From NCBI RefSeq assembly GCF_027596085.1, contig NC_072467.1:4728361-4792360 (forward strand): a stretch of DNA of 64,000 nucleotides. The letters are read 5' to 3'. The notes below the pieces were generated by a model that worked only from the letters and a program-made list of their open reading frames with translations, did not search any database and was not told the DNA's origin. This DNA is from Anoplopoma fimbria (Eukaryota; Chordata; Actinopteri; Perciformes; Anoplopomatidae). The position numbers and the translations under genes are program-made. Shown here piece after piece: positions 14,060 through 30,168 of the stretch (its first letter is position 1; each line of letters starts with the position of its first letter).

Positions 14060-14592
14060 TGTGTCCCAATCCAGCGGCTGCATCCTTCGGGTGTATTTGT
14101 AGACCGATTACGTCCCATTTCGTCTACTCCTCCTAATGCGGCCGACAACATGCAGCCTACTGCTCCCTGATTCGGAGGATACAACTGATGGATCCTTCAC
14201 GGAACAACATATCCCAAGATGCATTGCGTGCCGGTGAAGTTGATTTTTTTTTCATTTCACATTCACATTTATAGCAGCTCGTCCATTTTAATATTTTACT
14301 TAGCTTAACCTCTTTTATACTATTTTATGACAACAGCAGCTGGTTGCTATGAGATGGGAGCGGCAAAAAAGGTGGGGGGGGTGAAAAGCTGGTGACGCAA
14401 ACAGGGAATCCTCTGTCGACCAGACCGTCTCATTTCGGGGACCGCTAGGTCCAACCTTCGCGGTATTCAAAGGACCCGGCCGACGTAGACCGCGAAGGCT
14501 GGGTCCTCCGAAGGCTGGGTCCTCCGAAGGCTGGGTCCTCCGAAGGCTGGGTCCTCCGAAGGCTGGGTCCTCCGAAGGCTGCAGCCGCTGAG
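14060..14592. mobile_element. MITE-like element with inverted ends and an internal 16-bp tandem array
   Basis: The ends are inverted repeats: CAGCGGCTGCATCCTTCGG at 14072-14090 and CCGAAGGCTGCAGCCGCTG at 14572-14590 match in 18 of 19 positions when one is reverse-complemented. The interior is more GC-rich than the flanks and has no transposase. It includes a further inverted pair (CCTTCGCGGT 14455-14464, ACCGCGAAGG 14489-14498) and a tandem array at 14494-14573. This is read as a non-autonomous DNA transposon; I cannot name the superfamily. Confidence 0.65.
14494..14573. repeat. 16-bp tandem repeat, 5 copies
   Basis: The unit GAAGGCTGGGTCCTCC is repeated five times without a mismatch, then continues into the right inverted end of the element. 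Perfect identity suggests recent expansion. Confidence 0.95.
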
Positions 14593-14909
14593 AACCTTCA
14601 CTTTCTCAATCAGTGCCCTCAGCGAAGTCTATGGCCAAGGGATTTAATGATAAATGATTTTAACACAACAGATGAGTCATGCAGTGGCATTACTAAAAGT
14701 TGAATCAGGTTTTAGGGATTAATCTCTCCTCTGCATCAGTTAAAGTTGATCAGGAAAAGAGTTATATTAATCCAACCATATTCTCTAACTATTATCTCAT
14801 CTAATATCAATAAATCTAGACCCAAAATTTTCCAATTGACAAATAATATAATAATGAATAGAATCCACTATAACGAAAGATTTTATATATATATATATGT
14901 ATGTATATA
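14593..14909. other. AT-rich spacer between transposable elements
   Basis: No gene or repeat is recognised, apart from a short TA run just before the first Tc1 copy. Confidence 0.4.
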
Positions 14910-16165
14910 CAGTGCTGTGAAAAAGTATTTGCCACCTTCCTGGTTTCTTATTTTTTTGCATATTTGTCACACTTATTGTTTCAGATCATCAAACAAATTT
15001 AAATATTAGACAAAGATAACCTGAGTAAATACAAAATGCAGTTTTTAAATGATGATTTCATTTATTAAGGGAAAAAAGCTATCCAAACCTACCTGGCCCT
15101 ATGTGAAAAAGTAATTGCCCCCCCCTTGATAAATCATGAATGAAGTGTGATTAACCACATTTTTTTTGAAAGCTGAGTTCAATTTCACTAGCTACACCCA
15201 GGCCTGATTACTGCCAGACCTGTTGAATCAAGAAATCACTTAAATAGAACCTGTCTGACAAAGTGAAATAGGCTAAAAGATCTCAAAAAGCAACACATCA
15301 TGGCATCCATGGGAGAGTTCCAAGGCGATAGCCACTGCTGACCAAAAAGAACACAAAGGCTCGTCTCACATTTGCCAAAAAACATCTTGATGATCCTCAA
15401 GACTTTTGGGCAAATATTCTGTGGACTGACGAGACAAAAGTTTAACTTTTTTGAAAGTGTTACATCTAGCGTAAAATTAACACAGCATTTCATAAAACCA
15501 ACATCATACCAACAGTCAAACATGGTGGTGGTAGTGTGATGGTCTGGGGCTGCTTTGCAGCTTCAGGACCTGGACGACTTGCCATAATTGATGGAACCAT
15601 GAATTCTGCTCTCTACCAGAAAACCCTGAAGGAGAATGTCCGGCCATCAGTTCGTGACCTCAAGTTTAAGCGCACTTGGGTTATGCAGCAGGACAATGAT
15701 CCGAAACACATCAGCAAGTCCACCTCTGAATGGCTCATAAAAACCAAAATGAAGGTTTTGGAGTGGACTAATCAAAGTCCGGACTTAAATCCGATTGAGA
15801 TGCTGTGGCATGACCTTAAACAAGCCGTTTATGCTCGAAAACCATCCAATGTGGCTGAATTAAAACAATTCTGCAAAGAGGAGTGGGCCAAAATTCCTCC
15901 ACAGCGATGTGAAAGACTCATTGCCAGTTATCGCAAACGATTGATTGCAGTTGTTGCCGCCAAGGGTTATTAGGTTTAGGGGGCAATTACTTTTTCACAT
16001 AGGGCCAAGTAGGTTTGGATAGCTTTTTTCCCTTAATAAATGAAATCATAATTTAAAAACTGCATTTTGTATTTACTCGGGTTATCTTTGTCTAATATTA
16101 AAATTTGTTTGATCTGAAACATTTAATAATTCAATAAAAAATCAGGAAGGGGGCAAATAAGAAAG
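14910..16165 (+). mobile_element. Tc1/mariner-like transposon, decayed, long inverted repeats
   Basis: The left arm (from CAGTGCTGTGAAAAAGTATT at 14910 to about 15120) and the right arm (about 15975-16165) are inverted copies, containing for example the shared GCCCTATGTGAAAAAGTAAT segment. Between them lies a damaged transposase. The N-terminal DNA-binding half is missing or unrecognisable, and stop codons follow the first catalytic block. The right tip runs directly into the next Tc1-like element without a clean end, so the second copy may have inserted at or next to this end. Confidence 0.85.
15360..15973 (+). pseudogene. Tc1-type transposase, C-terminal half, broken
   Basis: The upstream part reads RLTFAKKHLDDPQDFWANIL followed by the WTDET block with the first catalytic Asp, then hits a stop and a short scrambled stretch. 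From 15536 an open frame of 145 codons runs MMVWGCFAASGPGRL onward. It contains QQDNDPKH (second catalytic Asp) and SPDLNPIEMLW (catalytic Glu), the DDE_3 signature of DD34E transposases, and stops at 15973. The helix-turn-helix domain is absent. The gene is not functional as it stands. Confidence 0.85.
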
Positions 16166-17246
16166 TAAAGTAAGTATTGAACACGTCACCATTTTTCTCA
16201 GTAAATATATTTCTAAAGGTGCTATAGACATGATATTTTCACCAGATGTCGGTAACAACCCAAGTAATCCATACATACAAAGAAAACCAAACAAATAAGT
16301 TCCGAAATTAAGTTATGTGTAATAAAATGGAATGACACAGGGAAAAGTATTGAACACATGAAGAAAGTGAGGTGCAAAAAGGCGTGGAAAGCCAAGACAC
16401 CAGCTGAAATCTATCAGTAATTAGAAAGCAATCATGCCCCTTGTCAGTGCAAATTAATATCAGCTGGTTCAGTCCCAACTAATGGCCTATAAAAGGGTGT
16501 CTCATTACACAAGAAACATCTCATGATGGGTAAAAGCAAACAGCTCTCTCAAGACCTTCGCAACCTTATTGTTGCAAAACATACTGATGGCTTTGGTTAC
16601 AGAAGGATTTCTTAACTTCTGAACACTGTTGGGTCCATAATACGGAAGTGGAAAGAACATAATTTCACCATAAACCGGCCACGACCAGGTGCTCCTCTCA
16701 AGATTTCTGACAGAGGAGTGAAAAGAATTATCAGAAGAGTTGTCCAAGAGCCAAGGATCACTTGTGGAGAGCTTCAGAAAGTCCTGGAATTAGCAGGTAC
16801 AATTGTTTCAAAGAAAACAATAAGTAATGCACTCAACTGCCGTGGCCTGTATGCACGCTCACCACGCAAGACTCCATTGCTGAAGAAAAAACATGTTGAA
16901 GCTCGTTTAAAGTTTGCTGCACAACATACACAACCTGTGAAATACTGGGAGAATATAGTCTGGTCAGATGAGACCAAAATTGAACTCGTCTTGATGCTGT
17001 CATAACCAACAAAGGCTTTTGTACAAAGTATTAAATAAATTTCAGTAAGCGTGTTCAATACTTTTTCCCTGTGTCATTCCATTTTATTACACATAACTTA
17101 ATTTCTGAAGTTATTTGTTTGGTTTTCTTTGTATGTATGGATTACTTGGGTTGTTACCGACATCTGGTGAAAATGTCATGTCAATAGGACCTTTAGAAAT
17201 ATATTTACTGAGAAAAATGGTGACGTGTTCAAAACTTATTTTACCC
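16166..17246 (+). mobile_element. Second Tc1/mariner-like transposon, different family, decayed
   Basis: Inverted arms of about 195 bases are at 16166-16360 and 17051-17246. They share segments such as AAGTATTGAACAC / GTGTTCAATACTT and CAGTAAATATATTTCTAAAG and its complement. They differ from the arms of the preceding element, so this is a distinct Tc1 family. The interior keeps only the N-terminal part of a transposase. The right arm ends at a TA microsatellite (17249-17309), consistent with TA target preference. Confidence 0.85.
16523..17005 (+). pseudogene. Tc1-type transposase, N-terminal half, broken
   Basis: A start at ATGATGGGTAAAAGC (16523) opens the first DNA-binding helix-turn-helix (QLSQDLRNLIVAKHTDGFGY). 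It is interrupted by an in-frame TAA at 16613 and then continues in the same frame through IIRKWKEHNFTINRPRPGAP (linker with GRPR-like motif). The second helix-turn-helix (RIIRRVVQEPRITCGELQKV) and the first catalytic Asp block (VWSDETK) follow, before a stop at 17003. The rest of the catalytic domain is deleted. It is not functional. Confidence 0.85.
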
Positions 17247-17247
17247 G

Positions 17248-17248
<1 letters not shown>

Positions 17249-17309
<61 letters not shown>
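17249..17309. repeat. (TA)n microsatellite
   Basis: About 30 TA units directly flank the right end of the second Tc1 element. Confidence 0.95.
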
Positions 17310-17317
<8 letters not shown>

Positions 17318-18500
17318 ATCAATCTTTTCAACTAAAGATGTCTTTACTTCAATTCTAAAAATCAATATTAACAAGTAATTAAAGCTGCAATGTTAAAACT
17401 GTTGTTTGTTTGCTACAAAAAAACAACAACAAACAATAGATTATTTCACAATAATTTTAAAATACACTTAGTTTATTGGGTTAGGTTTAGCTGAAATGTG
17501 TGGTTAAATTCTTAATTTTTATAAGGGGTGTTGCTATATATTTTTCATACTGTAGAGTGTGATGTTGAGTTGTATTACATTAACTGAAGACAAAATCAAG
17601 AAAAATATACAGTATATATCAATATAATTCAACAGTGCCATAAACTATTATTGTTATTGGAACAAAACCACTTGATAAAGGTCAGAGAAAAGATTATTGT
17701 TTGTTTGTGTTGAAATATTAATTTAATAAAGTAAGTAGCGTAAATATATAATGACTAACCTTAGAGTTACACATGAAGTTACAAGTGTAAAAAAATACGT
17801 TTACTATTTTTGGAATTTCACATATGACACAAACAGCAGTCGTTTTGCTAGTATTCCACATAACTTTCAATAATGTTCATTGTAATACTAATCAACTTAT
17901 CTACCTGTTGCTCATTGTTTTGTGAGACTATTTAGTACTATTTAGTTTGAGTTACATTTAATGTCATGAATAAATTAATTTCTATAGGCTATTCAAAATG
18001 GAAAGACTTGCCATATACCCACAAACCGCCTGCTTACTCTCACCATTCTTTAAACTGGACGAATTGGGATGCTGCTCTAGGTTGTTCTGAATACCTCGAT
18101 CAATTACATTTTCAGCAATGGTAAGTACACTAAGAGAAAAGAAGAGGTATTTGTTTTGTCCTGCTGCACATACAATAAAAATACAGCGTGACCTGCACAT
18201 TGTAGGTCATTCAGACCCTGTGAAGGTTCTTGTTTGGAAATCAATCCATGAGCTCTCTGTAGCAAGCATGGCTTATATAGTAATCAATTAATATAATGCT
18301 ATGCAATAAGAAGTTTACTATTATGTGTACTGTTATAATCACCTGATGCAATATCTCTGAAATTCCTGTAATTTGTTCTCTGTTCTCACTTTTACCTCTA
18401 ATCTCTTCAGTGCATCACCACAGATCAAACAGTAACTGGAGCATTTGATTGGCAGTTGAGGGCGGCAAATAGGGTGCAGGTCATCAACAAGTCAACATTA
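17310..18500. other. Intergenic region upstream of the zpb-type gene
   Basis: AT-rich with no supported exon. It should contain the distal promoter of the egg-envelope gene that starts at 18549. I see no certain oestrogen-response palindrome. Confidence 0.4.
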
Positions 18501-18509
18501 CCAATACCT

Positions 18510-18516
18510 TATAAAA
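18510..18516 (+). promoter_or_regulatory. TATA box of the zpb-type gene
   Basis: TATAAAA lies only 33 bases before the first ATG (18549), so the 5' UTR would be very short. The second in-frame ATG (18555) may then be used in part. Confidence 0.7.
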
Positions 18517-18548
18517 GTCAGCAGATTCACACCATATTTTTCACAGCC

Positions 18549-21317
18549 ATGGCAATGAAGCTCATTTGTGGTTGTCTTCTGGCAGTTGCCATGCTTGGCT
18601 GTCTGGCTGATGCTCAGTATCCCCAGTATCCCCAGCAGCCCAAGCAGCCTCAGCAGCCCAAGCAGCCTCAGAGGCCCCAGGTGCCCCAGGTGCCCCAGGT
18701 GCCCCAGCAGCCTCAGAGGCCCCAGGTGCCCCAGCAGCCTCAGCAGCCCAAGCAGCCTCAGAGGCCCCAGGTGCCCCAGGTGCCCCAGCAGCCTCAGAGG
18801 CCCCAGGTGCCCCAGCAGCCTCAGCAGCCCAAGCAGCCTCAGTGGCCCCAGCAGCCTCAGCAGCCCAAGCTACCTCAGAGGCCCCAGGTGCCCCAGCAGC
18901 CTCAGCAGCCTCAGCAGCCCAAGCAGCCTCAGAGGCCCCAGGTGCCCCAGCAGCCTCAGGGGCCCCAGCAGCCTCAGCAGCCCAAGCAGCCTCAGTGGCC
19001 CCAGCAGCCCAAGCTACCTCAGAGGCCCCAGGTGCCCCAGCAGCCTCAGCAGCCTCAGCAGCCCAATCAGCCTCAGTGGCCCCAGGTGCCCCAGGAACCT
19101 CAGCAGCCCAAGCAGCCTCAGTGGCCCCAGGTGCCCCAGGAACCTCAGCAGCCCAAGCAGCCTCAGTGGCCCCAGCAGCCTCAGCAGCCTCAGCAGCCCA
19201 AGCAGCCCACAACAACATTTAACACTTGTGAAGTGTCTGATTACTACAAGGTACAGTGTGGAGCTTCTGGGATTTCTGCTTCAGATTGTGACGCTATAAA
19301 CTGCTGCTTTGATGGAAAAATGTGCTTTTATGGCAAAGCTGGTAAGCATTTCCTTTCCCTTTCAGAAATATATGGATATGTACAAAGAGTATAGCATTAG
19401 TACCTCATCTTTGCTTTAAAATTTGTTGTTCTCAGTGACTCTTCAGTGCACCCAGGACGCCCAAATGATTGTGGTGGTGGCCAGAGATGCCACCCTACCC
19501 AACATCGACTTAGAGTCAATTACTTTCCTTGGAAATGATCCGAACTGCAATCCTGTTGACACCACTTCAGTTTTTGCCATCTACCAGTTCCCTGTGACTT
19601 CCTGCGGCACTTCCATGATGGTAAGGGTTGCAACTCATTTGACTGTTCAATTTGATTGGTATTAATTTGTGTTGGGTAATTTTCAAAATTGAAACACTGT
19701 CAATGTAATGTAGGAGGAGCCTGGGGTTCTTATCTATGAGAACAGGATGACCGCCTCATATGAAGTCGCTATCGGACCCTACGGAATAATTACCAGGGAC
19801 AGCAGCTATGAGTATGTTTTTCTTTCTTTAACATTGAGTGGTCACAACATTAGAGATTGCTACTTCTACTGCTCAGCTAAGGCTTTACGTTTTCAGACAA
19901 TTCAGTAGTATCCAGAGGATACATTAAACTGACCTTGAAGTCACTACAATGGCTTAGGGTTAGTTCATTGTGGTATTTAACAAGACAAACTCCAACTGAC
20001 ATAGACCTTATTACTTGTTTCAGTCTGACTGTCCAGTGTAGATATATCGGCACCTCAGTTGAGGCTCTGGTCATTGAGGTTGGCCTTGTTCCTCAACCAC
20101 CCCCAGTTGCAGCTCCTGGACCTCTGCGCGTGGAGCTGAGGCTGGGCAACGGACAGTGTACTGCCAAGGGTTGCGTGGAAGGTTAGTGTGAAGGAGATAT
20201 TTTTGTGCAGTTTGTTTTATTTTGCGGTGACTGTGTCAGCACCCAATCTTTTTTGCTTGAGCAGAGGATGTGGCCTACAGCTCCTTTTACATGGATTCGG
20301 ACTACCCCGTCACAAAGGTGCTCCGTGAAGCTGTGTACCTTGAAGTCCAAATTCTGGAGAGGACTGATCCCAACCTTGTGTTGACTCTTGGAAGATGCTG
20401 GGCAACTATTAACCCCTACCCTCATAGTCTTCCTCAGTGGGACTTGCTGATTGATGGGTAAGAGTAAGTGTTGATTTGACTTGGAAATAGTGATTTATTA
20501 TAGATTTTTTATTATGTTAAACTCAATCCCTAATCCACAATCTCTCTTCTTGCCACAGCTGCCCATACCGTGATGACCGTTACCTGACAGCCCTGGTCCC
20601 TGTGGATGCCTCATCAGGACTTATGTACCCAACCCACTACAGGCGTTTTGTTTTCAAGATGTTCACATTTGTAGCTTCTGGAAGTGCCAGTCCCAACAAG
20701 GGAGGGGCTGCAGATCCAGCAGTTATGACTCCTCTCAATGAAAAGGTATAGGATCAAGCTATCTAAGATTTTTTTTTTTTAGCTCAGTTCAGTTTTTATA
20801 TATATTTTTTAATATCATCTTATGTAATTGTTTTCAAACGACACATTTGTTTTTAACTAGGTGTATATCCACTGCGAAACAGTTGTGTGTCACCCCTCTC
20901 TTGGAAATGATTGTGAACCCAGGTGCTTCAGAAAGAGTAAGTAGTACGGTATATACTCTGATGATATACACACCATCAATATAGTGTAAATCAGAAATAT
21001 GTTGCCCTTGATTTTGACTAAAATTAATACAGGGAGCTGAATAGATTACGCTTTTCAAGTGTTTTACAGGATCAGCAAGGTTTGTGGTATAAAAATCTGG
21101 AAAAACTCTAAGATGAACATATTCTAACCAAAAGAGTAAATTATGACTGACATTAACTTGTGTCTTAACCTCAAGTCTGACAGCAACTAACCCTTGCCAT
21201 GTGTTGTACACAGGGAGAGCCATTGGTGATTCAGGCCAGGGAGGCTCCAGAGCTGAGGCCACCGTGGTTAGCAGTAAGGAGCTTGTCATCATCGACCCAA
21301 GCCGGAGAATTCAGTAA
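18549..21317 (+). CDS. Zona pellucida protein B/1-like (choriogenin H type), complete, 8 exons
   Basis: A major structural protein of the fish egg envelope, partner of the zp3-type protein. Exons are 18549-19341, 19436-19620, 19714-19811, 20024-20181, 20265-20457, 20559-20745, 20861-20936 and 21214-21317 (597 codons plus stop); all phases agree. The order is signal peptide (MAMKLICGCLLAVAMLGCLA, cleavage near residue 22), then about 195 residues of Pro-Gln repeats built from PQQPKQPQ, RPQVPQ and WPQVPQEPQ, then a trefoil domain (CEVSDYYKVQCG to CCFDGKMCFY). The ZP domain follows, ending with CHPSLGNDCEPRCFRKRR. RKRR at residues 562-565 is a furin-type site, and no transmembrane helix follows, as in liver- or ovary-secreted choriogenins. 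Gln-rich repeats are substrates for transglutaminase cross-linking during chorion hardening (family knowledge). Naming varies (zpb, zp1, zp4-like), so I give no symbol. Confidence 0.93.
18621..19206 (+). repeat. Coding Pro/Gln repeat array
   Basis: About 585 bases of imperfect repeats of CCCCAGCAGCCTCAG-like units lie inside the first exon of the zpb-type gene. Higher-order units recur, for example the RPQVPQQPQ block and the duplicated WPQVPQEPQQPKQPQ block near 19074-19170. The array is open in several frames on both strands, which explains overlapping spurious reading frames. Confidence 0.95.
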
Positions 21318-21386
21318 TAACATGCAGCCAGAACTTTATAGTTAATTCTCTGTGCCAGAAGGCTACTAAAAAGTGATTGAGTTTCA

Positions 21387-21392
21387 AATAAA
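21387..21392 (+). promoter_or_regulatory. Polyadenylation signal of the zpb-type gene
   Basis: AATAAA is 70 bases after the stop codon. Confidence 0.75.
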
Positions 21393-21399
21393 TCTCTTA

Positions 21400-22380
21400 A
21401 ATTGCTGAATTATGTAATCTGGTTTTATAAAATGACATTCTGATACATTTTTTACTTGTGACCTCGCAGAGGTATTATAAGATACATATGACTATGCTTT
21501 GGCATGACGTTCTTGACATCCAGCAGATCAGATGTTGCTTTGTGTTCTGACAGTAATGTAACGAAGCAAAATAAAAAGACAATTTAGTGGCTGTCAAAAA
21601 GCTTTCCACCATGTGCTGTTGTTGATTTAAATATTTGAATTAAACTGAAACCACTAATTAAGTAAATCAGCTGACTTAGCCCTGCCTAGTTACATCTTGC
21701 ATTAAGCTAATAAAACACTAGAGCAATTTGTGTTTGTTTGGAACATAGAACTTTTATATATCCTGTCTTTTAAAGGAAAAAAGCCTGAGTTCTTGAATGC
21801 CTTTGCACATTTAACTACCACTCAGACTATATCTTAAAGCAGTTAGGCCAATAATACAATGAAAAAATCAATATGCTTAGAACAATCTTTCAACAAAAAA
21901 AAAACCAACAGTAGAAAATTAATATATATACTAATAATACCTTTTAAGGAAATAATTCACTGTAATATAAATACATTTAAATAAAAGAAATATTGACATA
22001 AAAGAGGGTTCAAAAATGGTTCCCAACCTCGGGGTCAGGGCCCCCAGAAGGAGTGGTGAAATGAATTTAAGGGATCACACTGAGATTACAAGGGGAAAAA
22101 AGTATGAAAAAACCCCCCATTTTTTTTGATAACTGCAGACCTGTACTACGTTATTAATAATCCAACTCAAAAACTGAAATCGTTCAGAACTAGCAATGAT
22201 CCAACCTTTATCATAAAAGCAGTGCTCTCAGAAGACTACCATGACCTCTGCTGTAATCTATAATATTACTCACACACCCATGTTTGTACCAAAAAACAAA
22301 ATAATTCATTACATTTTCTATGAAACCACAGGGACGTATATGTACGACGAAAACTAACACTTAATTTCCCAGAAACCTTC
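21400..22380. other. Intergenic, with a probable transposon-end fragment near 22015-22090
   Basis: The segment around GGTTCCCAACCTCGGGGTCA (22019) resembles conserved ends of fish hAT-like or SINE repeats. The rest is AT-rich with no gene signal. Confidence 0.4.
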
Positions 22381-22384
22381 AGCG

Positions 22385-22480
22385 TACGGGAGAATGACGT
22401 AGAAAACCACCACCTCCCAGCGGCCAATGAGCTTGACATACGGAAGCGGGATCACATTCTGATTGGACGTTGAAAACGCT
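22385..22480 (+). promoter_or_regulatory. Probable chkb promoter
   Basis: This TATA-less stretch carries a CCAAT box (GGCCAATGAG near 22420), an inverted CCAAT (GATTGG near 22460) and an ETS-like CGGAAG. It lies 100-300 bases before the likely chkb start codon, as expected for a housekeeping promoter. Confidence 0.45.
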
Positions 22481-22682
22481 AATTTGCATAAGTGAGTCCA
22501 ATTCAGTTCTCTCCGCCGTGCGTCGTAAACCTCCCCTCATGAGGCTCAGATCATCCCGCTATGCTTTGCTCTTCCAGCTAAGTAGCCTAACCAGTGAACT
22601 GCGGTCGTCAGCCAGTCCCTCATACCGACTCAGAGCCACGTTTCACACCGGTCTTCCTTTACTTTTCGCCCGGAAACTCACG

Positions 22683-28721
<6,039 letters not shown>

Positions 28722-29562
28722 TTTCCACCATGTTAATCAGAATGTAATGTCTATTTTTTCAACTGTGTTATGTTATCGAAACTCCAGTATCATGCAGTTC
28801 TGCTTATAACAAGCAATGTTGGATGAATGTTGCAATTTCCTCGCTGCGGGACTAATGAAGGATTATCTTATCTTATTGTCTCTTATGAAAGATAGACATT
28901 TAGATTTGAACACAATGCAAGCAATCCCTTTTATTGAAGCACTTTTCCCCATAGTGGGAAATTTTGTTCGGGCAGGTATAGCTCTATCGCAATTAATGTT
29001 GTTGTTACTCATTTAAGAGGCTCATGTCTTTGAATTCATGTCTTTACACTTAAGACTGTGAATCGTACTGTTCTAGTCATTTTGGTTTACTAAGCCAATC
29101 ATATTCCGCGTGGTAGGTTTTTGTGTATCTCATTGCTTTGGTGTTTCTAGTCATTCTACCTCACATCTTTCATCTGTTGCTCATTCTGCTTTAGTGTTTT
29201 TCTTTTATAGTCCAGTCAAGTTAAGTTAAATGCTTACCCACATTTAGCAAATTATTGCACAAGGGCTAATTAATACAGTATCACCAAAGTAAACAATACT
29301 GTATAAGGCAGTTAAGTCACAATTATTGGATCTATTAACTGCACCTTTTTTTTCCGTCCATATTTAATTCAGCTTGTATTTTTATTTTAGTCTTTTGTCA
29401 TTTGTCATTCTTAATGATTCTTAATAACTAAAATGCAAGTAACCATGTCAACCTGTAACTGTTTTGTTTTCAAGCAACATTGGTTCAGTACCGTTTTATT
29501 CTGTTAAAACTTCTCTGTATTATTTCTGTCAATTAGCACTAAAGTCCTATCATTTAAAAGCT

Positions 29563-29568
29563 AATAAA
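29563..29568 (+). promoter_or_regulatory. Polyadenylation signal of chkb
   Basis: AATAAA is about 840 bases after the chkb stop codon, within an AT-rich stretch read as the 3' UTR. Confidence 0.55.
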
Positions 29569-29569
29569 C

Positions 29570-30168
29570 ATATGTGCTTGGAACCTGTATCAGTGCTGTA
29601 CTGTTTTTCTTATATACCACTATGTATCTGTCAGTAAAAAGATATTTTAACATATGCATTGATGCATTTTGTCAAACATAAAGTTAAACTCATAACTGCT
29701 AACTTGATTGTCCCATGGTGACGTCAAGAGCAGAGTGTGTTTCATCCCAGACTGTATGTCCCGCCTCCATGTGCCAAGAATAGACCAGCCAGAAGAAAAA
29801 CTACACTGCTCGAAGACCAAGGGACACTTTTGAATTGACTTGTTTATCGCAGAACAAATAGGATTCTGAAGTTGAAGATTTGATCTTGCTGTGCACTGCA
29901 CGGTTTTCTTTAATGAGCTCTTTCTATTGGCATGCGGTCTTAAATCGTTGCTCTCAGCTGTTTCACTATTTCTGTCAAAGAGCATGTGACAGGGAGAGCT
30001 AAAGCATGGAGAAGCAGACGAGCCAGTGGAACATGGACTAAACTGCTTGTTTGTCCTTGATATTCTTCAGGGGAATTGTCTTCCCTTATTTCAAGCTCTT
30101 ACAGTGCCATTCTGAAAGTGTGTTTGAAGCAGTTGTGTGAGAGGTGCATATCATCTTAATAAGTTATA
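29570..30168. other. Intergenic / 5' flank of the Kelch gene
   Basis: No conserved coding exon is seen. This holds the promoter and 5' UTR of the following gene; no clear TATA box was found. Confidence 0.4.

Noticed and set aside
18621..19206. Regular short repeats that superficially suggest a CRISPR-like or minisatellite array
   Set aside because: The repeats are in-frame coding Pro/Gln units without unique spacers, in a vertebrate gene.
18562..19299. Long overlapping open frames on both strands (Ala-rich 218 codons antisense, Ser/Cys-rich 243 codons in another frame)
   Set aside because: They are by-products of the CAG/CCC/CCT-only repeat of the zpb-type gene, which has no stop codons in several frames. 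There is no independent start context or homology.
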